A DNA stretch of 64,000 nt, taken from contig CAWAMN010000002.1 in NCBI GenBank assembly GCA_963783235.1, forward strand, positions 186,001 through 250,000, read 5' to 3'. The notes beneath the pieces are model-generated. The model was not told the origin of the DNA, did no database searches, and saw only the letters and a list, made by a program, of their open reading frames with translations. The stretch's first letter is position 1. Each line of letters starts with the position of its first letter. A program made the translations under genes and the position numbers. Source of the stretch: Thiohalomonas sp963783235 (GTDB lineage Bacteria > Pseudomonadota > Gammaproteobacteria > Thiohalomonadales > Thiohalomonadaceae). Below are positions 15,812 through 22,541 of this stretch, one piece after another.

Positions 15812-16447
15812 ATGCAGAGCATACCTACGAAACTGCTGCTAAGCGGTGCGCTGTTGTTCATGGGATCGACTGCGGCCGTGGCGGAGCCGATTGGTCCCGA
15901 TTGCGGGACCTGTCAGGGGTCCATTTACGAGCTGACCTACAGTTCTCTTGGTGGTGACCTCTACGAGGTGAACCTGAATATCGACACCAGCGACTATACC
16001 GGGACCGGCGCTTATATCGATACTGTCGCGTACAAAATCAGCTCCTCCGTCGACTCGGCGACGCTGAATTCGTTCCCCGACGGTCCATGGGATGTCTTCA
16101 CCAATTCGGGGCTCAATGCCAACGGCTGTTCCGGAGGAGGTAGTGGTTTTGTCTGTGCCCAGTCGGACAATAGCGGCGGCGCTGTCAACGGCACGCTTGC
16201 CTGGAACTTCACCACCGATATCGGCGGAGAGCTATTCACCGCGCCCTTCGAAGCCAGCATCAAGGCACGTTATGTGAATGCGGACGGAGAAAAGGTAGGC
16301 GATCTCGTCTCGGAAATGATCACGCTTCAGCCCGCGAACGGCAATGGCAACGGCGGACCCACGCCGGTGCCGGAGCCCGGAGCGCTGGGCCTGTTGGGCG
16401 CCGGCCTGTTGGGACTGGTTTGGCAGCGGCGAAAAAGAAGGGGCTAA
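15812..16447 (+). CDS. PEP-CTERM sorting-domain exported protein
   Basis: 211 aa. Signal peptide 1-25 (cleavage after AAVA), a beta-rich body with paired cysteines (CGTC near 30 and two further), and a C-terminal sorting signal: VPEPGALGLLGAGLLGL followed by WQRRKRRG. This is the tripartite PEP-CTERM signal (motif, TM helix, basic tail) cut by exosortase EpsH/XrtA-type enzymes, so the cell should encode an exosortase elsewhere. The start at 15812 has GGAG upstream and lies downstream of the putative sigma-54 promoter. Likely an extracellular matrix or floc-associated protein. Confidence 0.9.
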   Translation: MQSIPTKLLLSGALLFMGSTAAVAEPIGPDCGTCQGSIYELTYSSLGGDLYEVNLNIDTSDYTGTGAYIDTVAYKISSSVDSATLNSFPDGPWDVFTNSGLNANGCSGGGSGFVCAQSDNSGGAVNGTLAWNFTTDIGGELFTAPFEASIKARYVNADGEKVGDLVSEMITLQPANGNGNGGPTPVPEPGALGLLGAGLLGLVWQRRKRRG

Positions 16448-16493
16448 AAACCGGGCGCCCTTCGACTGAAGCGCGAAACGGGCGCAACAAACC

Positions 16494-16521
16494 GCAGGCC
16501 TGCCTCTCGAGCCAGGCCTGC
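16494..16521. terminator. Hairpin between the PEP-CTERM and MFS genes
   Basis: Perfect 9-bp arms GCAGGCCTG / CAGGCCTGC around a 10-base loop lie between two convergent genes. There is no long T-run on either side, so its role as a bidirectional terminator is plausible but not certain. Confidence 0.5.
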
Positions 16522-16602
16522 GTCGCCTTTCGGCTGGCCAACACAGTGCCGCTCTGCCACTTTTCACTTGCGAACCGCACCGCACAATGATGAGGGTTGC
16601 AG

Positions 16603-17871
16603 TTAACCTTTCGTCAAAACGGCCCGGCGGCCGACCTCCACGTCAACCCGGGAGAGAAACCAGGCGCCTGCACCAAAGAGGACCAGAAGGATCGCGAGCG
16701 AAGCCCGATTACTGCCGGTGAGCACACCGGTAACACCCACCATTACGGGGCCGAAAACAGCGGCGAACTTGGACATCATATTGAAAAAACCGAAGAACTC
16801 GCCCGATTTGTCCGGCGGGACCAGCCGCGCGTAGAGCGAACGGCTCAACGACTGCAGTCCTCCCTGGACCAGACCGATGGTAACTGCCATGGCATAGAAA
16901 TCGCCGGCGTCGTCCATAAACATCGCCCAGAACACAACGCCGGTATAAACGGCCAGGGCGATGTAGATACCGTTCTTCGGGCCGATGCGTACACCGATAC
17001 GGCCGAAGAGCAGCGCTGCGGGCACACCGACAAACTGGGTAATGAGAAGGGCGGTCAGTAGGCTTTCGTGAGCTAGCCCGAGGGCCAAGCCGTAGTCCAC
17101 GGCCATGCGGATGATAGTGTCGACGCCATCGATATAGAGCCAGTAGGCGAGTAGGAAATAAAACGTCATACGAAGTGCGCGCACATGGCGGAAGGTCTCT
17201 CGCAACTGCCTTAATCCGCCTCGCGCCGCCTGTAGCGCTGTCACCGGCTCCCCTTCACGCTCGGCAACGAAAAAGGAGAGAGGCAGCGTGAAGAGCATCC
17301 ACCAGAGGGCAACCGTGATAAACGAGATCCGTATCGCTTCGGAGGCATCGGCAAGGCCGAACAGTTCGGGCTGAACGGTCATCCAGACGTTAAGGGCGAA
17401 AAGCAGACCGCCGCCGAGATAACCCAGAGCAAAGCCGAACGCCGATACCCGATCGTAGCCCTCCGGTTTGGTAACAAAAACGATGAGCGAATCATAGAAG
17501 CCAAGACTTCCCGAAAAGCCGACGGTCGCCAGGAAATAGAGCAGCGCCGCCAGTGGCCATTGCCCTTGTCCGACCCAGGGCATGAGAGCCGTCATCAGCA
17601 CGCCGAAGGTGGTGAACGTCAGCAGGAACCGTTTCCGGGTCCCCCAGCAATCGGCCACAGCACCCAGCAATGGAGCCAGGATGACGATAAGCAGACTGGA
17701 AAGTGAATTCGCCAGCCCCAGCCAGAAGGTACTCTCCTGATCCGGCAGATCGGCCGCCCAATACTGCTTGAAAAAAACCGGGAAAAAGCCTGCCATCACT
17801 GTGGTGGCAAACGCGGAATTGGCCCAGTCATAGAGGGCCCATGCCCAAGTGGAGCGACTGTGTCTCAGCAT
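16603..17871 (-). CDS. MFS transporter, UMF1 / Atg22-like family
   Basis: 422 aa with 12 predicted TM helices. The N-terminus WAWALYDWANSAFATTV is the UMF1 signature, and GAVADCWGTRKRFL is the loop 2-3 MFS motif. Members resemble the yeast vacuolar effluxer Atg22 and are thought to export amino acids or other metabolites, but the bacterial substrate is not established. Single gene, convergent with the PEP-CTERM gene and divergent from the small gene at 17995. Confidence 0.88.
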   Translation of the reverse strand: MLRHSRSTWAWALYDWANSAFATTVMAGFFPVFFKQYWAADLPDQESTFWLGLANSLSSLLIVILAPLLGAVADCWGTRKRFLLTFTTFGVLMTALMPWVGQGQWPLAALLYFLATVGFSGSLGFYDSLIVFVTKPEGYDRVSAFGFALGYLGGGLLFALNVWMTVQPELFGLADASEAIRISFITVALWWMLFTLPLSFFVAEREGEPVTALQAARGGLRQLRETFRHVRALRMTFYFLLAYWLYIDGVDTIIRMAVDYGLALGLAHESLLTALLITQFVGVPAALLFGRIGVRIGPKNGIYIALAVYTGVVFWAMFMDDAGDFYAMAVTIGLVQGGLQSLSRSLYARLVPPDKSGEFFGFFNMMSKFAAVFGPVMVGVTGVLTGSNRASLAILLVLFGAGAWFLSRVDVEVGRRAVLTKG

Positions 17872-17895
17872 GAGTGAAAGACTACCGCATGCCTT

Positions 17896-17924
17896 TTGTC
17901 AACGCCTATTTATGGCCCTATAAC
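17896..17924 (+). promoter_or_regulatory. Strong sigma-70 promoter for the 74-aa protein gene
   Basis: TTGTCA, exactly 17 bp, then TATAAC: five of six matches in each hexamer with optimal spacing. It lies 71 bp before the small gene at 17995. Confidence 0.7.
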
Positions 17925-17994
17925 CTGGATTTGGGTTTCAGTCACACCCCTCTATACTCAGGGGTAAATAGCCCCAAATGGCAAGGAGAGAACG

Positions 17995-18219
17995 ATGGCC
18001 AGCGTCCCGTTGCAAATGGTGATTGTTGAACTGGAAAACGGCCGCCGAGGGGTGTTCTTCGGGCGCCCACTGGTATCCGATTCGGAAACGGAATCCGACT
18101 GTCAGGTGGAGGACGTCTATTTCTCGAACGTCAATCAGATCCCGGAGGGCATGGGACTCTCGGAGATCAGCCGCATTGCCATGGCTCAGTTCGAAAGCCA
18201 GAAAGGAACGACGCATTGA
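17995..18219 (+). CDS. Small conserved-looking protein of unknown function
   Basis: 74 aa, acidic, soluble. Contains MVIVELENGRRGVFFGRPL then an acidic SETESDCQVEDVYF segment and a helical tail. AAGGAGAG lies at proper distance from the ATG and a near-consensus sigma-70 promoter is upstream, so it is very probably expressed. I do not recognise a family. It stands alone between a divergent transporter and the convergent tcdA. Confidence 0.7.
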   Translation: MASVPLQMVIVELENGRRGVFFGRPLVSDSETESDCQVEDVYFSNVNQIPEGMGLSEISRIAMAQFESQKGTTH

Positions 18220-18244
18220 AGCAGGGTCCAAGCGGCGGTGCGCG

Positions 18245-18960
18245 TCAGCTTTCGATAAGTCGCTGAACCACGGTACCGGCTATGGTCAACCCGAAAAGTG
18301 CCGGGAGATAGCTAATGGTGCCATTGACTGCCCTGTCTCGTCCGGATTCGGTAGGCTCGGGGGGCAGGGGCGCGCAGGAGGGCTCGTTGGACCAGACCGC
18401 GCGGATCCCCGGCCCACTCCCCGGCGTCGCAGGCGCTTGCGTATGTGGCGGGCCAGCGGGCAGTTCTCGGAGTCCATCACATCACCCACGACAATGCGGC
18501 TCGGATCGAGTTTTCCGCCCGCCCCCATACTGGAAATCACCGGGATTTTCCGCTCATGGGCGCCCACCAGGAGTGAGACCTTGCAGTTTAAGCTGTCAAT
18601 CGCGTCGACAACGAAGTCGTAATCCCCGATCAGGAGTTCATCAACATCGTCGCTGCGAATGAAACGCTTGATCAACCGAACCTCACAATGGGTGTTGATT
18701 TCGGCGATGCGTTCGGCCATGACATCGGTCTTGAGCCGTCCGATCGTCGAACGAAGCGCAGGCAGCTGCCGATTCAGATTGGAGCCGGCGACCACATCGT
18801 GGTCGATGAGCGTAAGCCGCCCGATGCCGGCCCGGGCCAGTGCCTCGACCGCGTACGAGCCGACACCGCCCAATCCGGCGATCAAGAGGTGGGCACGTCG
18901 CAGCCGAAGGATGCCGCCGTCGCCGAGGATAATGGCTGTGCGTTCGAATAGAGGATCCAT
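18245..18960 (-). pseudogene. tcdA: tRNA threonylcarbamoyladenosine dehydratase, frameshifted
   Basis: The N-terminal 180 codons match TcdA/CsdL: GDGGILRLRRAHLLIAGLGG (E1-like ATP motif), LIDHDVVAGSNLNRQL, and VDAIDSLNCKVSLL. After RGVGRG the frame drifts to a stop at 18286. The neighbouring frame continues the family end (IRAVWSNEP, then VNGTISYLPALFGLTIAG) to TGA at 18245-18247. A single missing base in the C run at 18407-18410 would restore a 238-aa protein. TcdA cyclises t6A37 of tRNA to ct6A. Either a recent inactivation or a homopolymer sequencing error. Confidence 0.85.
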
Positions 18961-19015
18961 GCGAGACTTCTATGGGTAATCAGGGACAGAAGAATGCACG
19001 CCTCCGGCGATACCT

Positions 19016-19804
19016 TCAAGCGGACGGCGCATCGGTGCCTTTCAGGGCCGGCATTAGCTCAGTGGCGTTTGCAGTGGTTTCCCTGGCGATCACTTCCGGC
19101 GCTTCATCCCGCAGTTCCGACAGCGTCGCCAGGATTTCGGGCAGGTACTCCGGACTATTCCGTTCCCCGTGATGCGAGGCCGGTGACAGATCCGGTGCGT
19201 CGGTCTCAAGGACCAGGGCGCTGAGCGGCAGGTCTATTGCCAGACGGCGGATCTTACGGGCCTGCTCGTAGGTGACTACGCCCCCAAACCCCAGCTTGAA
19301 ACCCAGTTCAATGAACTGCTTCGCCTGCTGATGGCTGCCATTGAAAGCGTGAGCGATGCCTCCATTGCCAAACCGCATACGCCGCAACAGGGCCAGCACA
19401 TGGTCGTGGGCCTTGCGGATATGTAGCAGAACCGGCAGTCCTGCGTTTCGGGCGATCACCAGTTGAGCTTCCAGCAGCTTTTTCTGTGCCGACACGTCCG
19501 GCGAATCAATGAAATAATCGAGGCCAATCTCGCCGATCGCCACCGGATTGGCCTCCTCCACCCGGCGTTCAACCGCCCGGAGATCATCAGGGGCGTGTCG
19601 GTCCAAATAAACGGGATGCAATCCGAAAGCCGGAAACAACAGCGGGTTTTCACATATCCTGTCGAGTCTATCAAAACACGCTTCGTAAATGCCGGGCACC
19701 ACAACGGCTCCGACGCTTCGATTCGGCAATTCCTTGAGAATATGATCGCGGTCGTCAGCGAAGTCATCGACGTCAATATGACAATGGGTATCGATCAGGC
19801 GCAT
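19016..19804 (-). CDS. TatD family metal-dependent hydrolase
   Basis: 262 aa TIM-barrel enzyme. THCHIDVDDF gives the first two metal histidines, AIGEIGLDY the glutamate, LPVLLHIRKA a histidine, IAHAFNGS another histidine, and LETDAPDL the aspartate, so the site is complete. TatD proteins are metal-dependent DNases; this one is nearest in style to the YjjV subgroup. It lies just upstream of tcdA on the same strand with a 55-bp gap. Confidence 0.9.
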   Translation of the reverse strand: MRLIDTHCHIDVDDFADDRDHILKELPNRSVGAVVVPGIYEACFDRLDRICENPLLFPAFGLHPVYLDRHAPDDLRAVERRVEEANPVAIGEIGLDYFIDSPDVSAQKKLLEAQLVIARNAGLPVLLHIRKAHDHVLALLRRMRFGNGGIAHAFNGSHQQAKQFIELGFKLGFGGVVTYEQARKIRRLAIDLPLSALVLETDAPDLSPASHHGERNSPEYLPEILATLSELRDEAPEVIARETTANATELMPALKGTDAPSA

Positions 19805-20035
19805 ACCGACAGTCTATAAGACCTAATCGCGGCTATTCTGTTATTCCACGAAAATTCACAACAGATGCGTCGGATCGCGCTTCGGCTGTTTTCACAATGA
19901 GGTCTGCGCTGCGCTTTACCGACAATGCTATTTGCTCGTCAAATTTCGCGCCGGGGGGGACCGGTCCTTCCCTGGCCGGTAGGTATTCAGGAGGACAGCA
20001 TGCCGTGAGGACATGAATGTCCGAGAACTTCACGC

Positions 20036-20458
20036 TTAGGCGAGCGTGTAGGTCGCCCGCTCCGGAGCCGCAATCCGTCCATTGCGCTTCAGGTAGGCCA
20101 GGCACTGACCGAGGTTGGCGCAGTCGATTCCGGACTGTTCCAGCGCGGCACGGATCTCTTTGGTTGTGGCCTGACCGGACTGGCCAAGCACATCGAGTAC
20201 CGCCTGAGAGATGTTGCCCGACGACCGGCTGCTGCGTCCACCGACGCCGATACTACGTTTCAGTGCGCGAATCTCCTTGTCAACGGCACCGATTTCTTTT
20301 TTGTGTTGAGCCACCAATTCACGGCGCTGGGCCCGTAATTCTTCAATTTGAGCTTTGACCCCTTCACGCTCCTTTTCGAACTCTTCCTGTTCACGCCGCT
20401 TTGCCAGTTCGTACAGTTCCTGGGCACTCAAGGCTTCGATATTCTTACGTTTTGCCAC
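20036..20458 (-). CDS. Coiled-coil protein with C-terminal winged-helix-like segment
   Basis: 140 aa. Residues 15-70 are a highly charged coiled coil (repeated E/K/R, e.g. LYELAKRREQEEFEKER). A serine/glycine hinge (about 72-80) follows. Residues 82-140 (ISQAVLDVLGQSGQATTKEI, then LAYLKRNGRIAAP) resemble a winged-helix DNA-binding fold ending in a beta hairpin. A promoter with perfect TATAAT lies upstream. It might be a nucleoid or phage-like regulator; I do not recognise a family. The 231 bp downstream to tatD show no clear gene. Confidence 0.65.
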   Translation of the reverse strand: MAKRKNIEALSAQELYELAKRREQEEFEKEREGVKAQIEELRAQRRELVAQHKKEIGAVDKEIRALKRSIGVGGRSSRSSGNISQAVLDVLGQSGQATTKEIRAALEQSGIDCANLGQCLAYLKRNGRIAAPERATYTLA

Positions 20459-20515
20459 TTACTATTCTCCTCAAAGACTTCATCTCAGAACAACAACAAA
20501 CCGATTTAACGAAGC

Positions 20516-20543
20516 ATTATATACAAAATATGAAATTAGTAAA
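20516..20543 (-). promoter_or_regulatory. Sigma-70 promoter of the coiled-coil gene
   Basis: On the minus strand TTTACT, 16 bp, then a perfect TATAAT in an AT-rich patch, 58 bp before the start at 20458. The surrounding 100 bp are much more AT-rich than the rest of the window. Confidence 0.55.
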
Positions 20544-20601
20544 TTTACTTGTTATCACAATAGCCCGAAGGGCTTCGCAAAAGGGCCTTCAGCTCAAAAA
20601 G

Positions 20602-20627
20602 AAAACGCCGCTCGGAAGCGGCGTTTT
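20602..20627 (-). terminator. Intrinsic terminator after atpC
   Basis: 11-bp stem AAAACGCCGCT / AGCGGCGTTTT with loop CGGA. On the minus strand it is followed by TTTCTTTTTG, and it lies 25 bp after the atpC stop. It is symmetrical enough to act in both directions. Confidence 0.85.
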
Positions 20628-20651
20628 TGTTTCCACCAGAAAACAAAAGTC

Positions 20652-21095
20652 TTAGCGTTTTCGCTTGCGCCGGCTATCTTCCAACGTCCGCAGCTGAGCC
20701 AGTGCTTTTATCAACTCGGCCTGCGCATAATCACGATCCGTATAGAGAACACTGGTGCGTATCGTCTCCTCGGCACGGCGTTTTGCCTCCAGCGCGGCCT
20801 GCTCGTCGATCTGTTCACCACGCAGGGCGGTATCGGCGAGGATTGTAACCTCATGGGGCTGGACTTCCATCATGCCACCCGAGAGGTAAATGTATTCACT
20901 GTCGTCGTTGGGCATTTTCAGCCGGGCTTCGCCCGGCTTCAACAAGGTCATCAAAGGCGTATGCTGCGGCAGGATACCTAGTTCGCCGTTGATCGACGTC
21001 ACCGACACCATACTGACCTCTCCCGAGAAGATTTGCTCGTGAGCGCTTACGATATGCAATACGAACGTCGGGCCACTTTTTTCGGGCTGGCTCAT
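20652..21095 (-). CDS. atpC: F-type ATP synthase epsilon subunit, orphan copy
   Basis: 147 aa. The beta-sandwich matches (LHIVSAHEQIFSG, then GELGILPQHTPLMTLLKPGEA and YIYLSGGMMEVQPHEVTILA) and so does the C-terminal helical hairpin (about 95-140). Epsilon normally ends the atpIBEFHAGDC operon, yet no other ATP synthase gene is nearby. Upstream, 13 bp away and apparently co-transcribed, is a cytidylate-kinase-like gene. It may be a second epsilon copy or a relocated atpC. N-ATPase operons also contain an epsilon gene but in a different arrangement. Confidence 0.9.
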   Translation of the reverse strand: MSQPEKSGPTFVLHIVSAHEQIFSGEVSMVSVTSINGELGILPQHTPLMTLLKPGEARLKMPNDDSEYIYLSGGMMEVQPHEVTILADTALRGEQIDEQAALEAKRRAEETIRTSVLYTDRDYAQAELIKALAQLRTLEDSRRKRKR

Positions 21096-21108
21096 GATAA
21101 TTCCTCAA

Positions 21109-21801
21109 TCATTTCAACGAGCGCTTACCTAAACCGGCTAGCTCGATCGCATTGAGGACCAGTTCCGCCACCTCATCCCAGCGGTTATCGAATTGATCGG
21201 TATTCACGATAAGGTCAAAGCGTTCCGATTCATCCAGGTGGTGACGGAAAGCGCTCCAGAGAAACTGCTCCCTCTCTTCGTTCACGCGCTTCACCTCGGC
21301 CAGGGAAGCATCCAAATCCATCTGTTGGCGGACCGACACCCGACGGGCACAGACTTCGGGACTCCCGACCACGCGCAACCGGAAAACCGGCCGATTGGCC
21401 AGGATCAGATGGCCCCCCCGCCCGATGATGATCCCTCCTCGGGCTGCCAGCGCCAGTATTACGTTCACCAGATGATGCCGATAAGCCGTTAAAAACGCGT
21501 TCTGACCCGAAAAAAGGTTGTACATCCAGGTGTCTTTGCCGGTTTTTACCCTGTCGTCGAGCTTGGCCATCAGCTCCGGTGAAGACTTCGCTTTTTCGGC
21601 GATGGCGTCGAGAATGGCCCGATCCCAGACCTCGATCCCCAATGCTGCGGAGAGCCGCTCGGCAATTTCCGAACCGCCGGCGCCGAAATCCCGGGAGACG
21701 GTCACAACCGGCTTCTCCGGCTTGCGCTTGGCATCGCGCTGACCCCAGAGGTGCTCAGACCTGACGAGGTTCTGAATTAGTTCCTGGATATCGGTGGCCA
21801 T
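21109..21801 (-). CDS. Cytidylate kinase-like P-loop protein
   Basis: 230 aa. TVSRDFGAGGSEIAERLSA is the modified P-loop of the cytidylate-kinase-like family (PF13189-type), followed by WDRAILDAIAEKA and IIIGRGGHLILANRP, which are typical. Members are widespread but the substrate is mostly unknown; true CMP kinase (Cmk) has a different N-terminus. It lies 13 bp upstream of the orphan atpC and probably shares its transcript. Confidence 0.82.
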   Translation of the reverse strand: MATDIQELIQNLVRSEHLWGQRDAKRKPEKPVVTVSRDFGAGGSEIAERLSAALGIEVWDRAILDAIAEKAKSSPELMAKLDDRVKTGKDTWMYNLFSGQNAFLTAYRHHLVNVILALAARGGIIIGRGGHLILANRPVFRLRVVGSPEVCARRVSVRQQMDLDASLAEVKRVNEEREQFLWSAFRHHLDESERFDLIVNTDQFDNRWDEVAELVLNAIELAGLGKRSLK

Positions 21802-21902
21802 GGCCTCGCTCGCTGACAGGTTTCAAGGTAGTCACCATACAGAATGGGCTGCAACCTGTCCCAATCTGACTTTCGAATCGCCAACCCTCAAGGAGTCTTC
21901 TG

Positions 21903-22403
21903 TTAGTTTAGAGCTCCGGGCGGTGGATAACGTTCGGCGATTTTATCGGCAACCTCTCCATCGGTCGCCTGCTGAATAGCGCCCGACTCCAGCACCGCTG
22001 TCACAAACACCATCACGACCGTCGGCATGACCGCAATCCGCGTCAGGACGGTAAACATAATGTCCTGGGTTTTGCCGGCACCGAGTGACAATACCCAGGC
22101 CACCAGCAGCAGTCCCGCGCTGATCGCATAGGCAAGCAGCAGCAGTTTGCAGCGGGCGAAGGCGACCTTCCATTGGGCCATTACGAACCAGGGATCGCCC
22201 CTCTCCGCCCGTCTGCCCCTGCCGTAAATGTAAGCGATCACTCCGGCTGACAGCAGCGGCGGAAGCGCAACACCCCATTCTCCGATGCCGGAAAAAAGGA
22301 TCAAAGGGGTAACCAGCAGGTGAAAGGCAAAAAGGTTGAACATGAAAACCTCATGGGGCGTTTTGGCCTTGCCCCGTTCGCGTTCGTCCACGTCGTACTT
22401 CAT
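21903..22403 (-). CDS. Four-TM inner-membrane protein, unknown
   Basis: 166 aa from the ATG at 22403. Hydrophobic helices at about 20-40, 46-62, 86-108 and 118-140, with a basic cytoplasmic loop (GRGRRAER) between helices 2 and 3. The C-terminus is soluble. No family recognised. It lies upstream of the cytidylate-kinase-like gene with a 100-bp gap and divergent from the large M16C peptidase gene. Confidence 0.6.
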   Translation of the reverse strand: MKYDVDERERGKAKTPHEVFMFNLFAFHLLVTPLILFSGIGEWGVALPPLLSAGVIAYIYGRGRRAERGDPWFVMAQWKVAFARCKLLLLAYAISAGLLLVAWVLSLGAGKTQDIMFTVLTRIAVMPTVVMVFVTAVLESGAIQQATDGEVADKIAERYPPPGALN

Positions 22404-22541
22404 GGTCGATCCATTGGTTCTGGGGGGAACTGTTATTATCCTCTTCCGGCAGGGTCGCCGAAAGCGACGGTTGTATACGGCGGCGGGCGTCCCCACCTAA
22501 ACTTCTTACTGATCCGAACAAAATGAAGGAACGAGCAACTT

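Noticed and set aside
19833..20105. 90-codon minus-strand frame between tatD and the coiled-coil gene
   Set aside because: Overlaps the coiled-coil gene in another frame and shows no motif or ribosome site.
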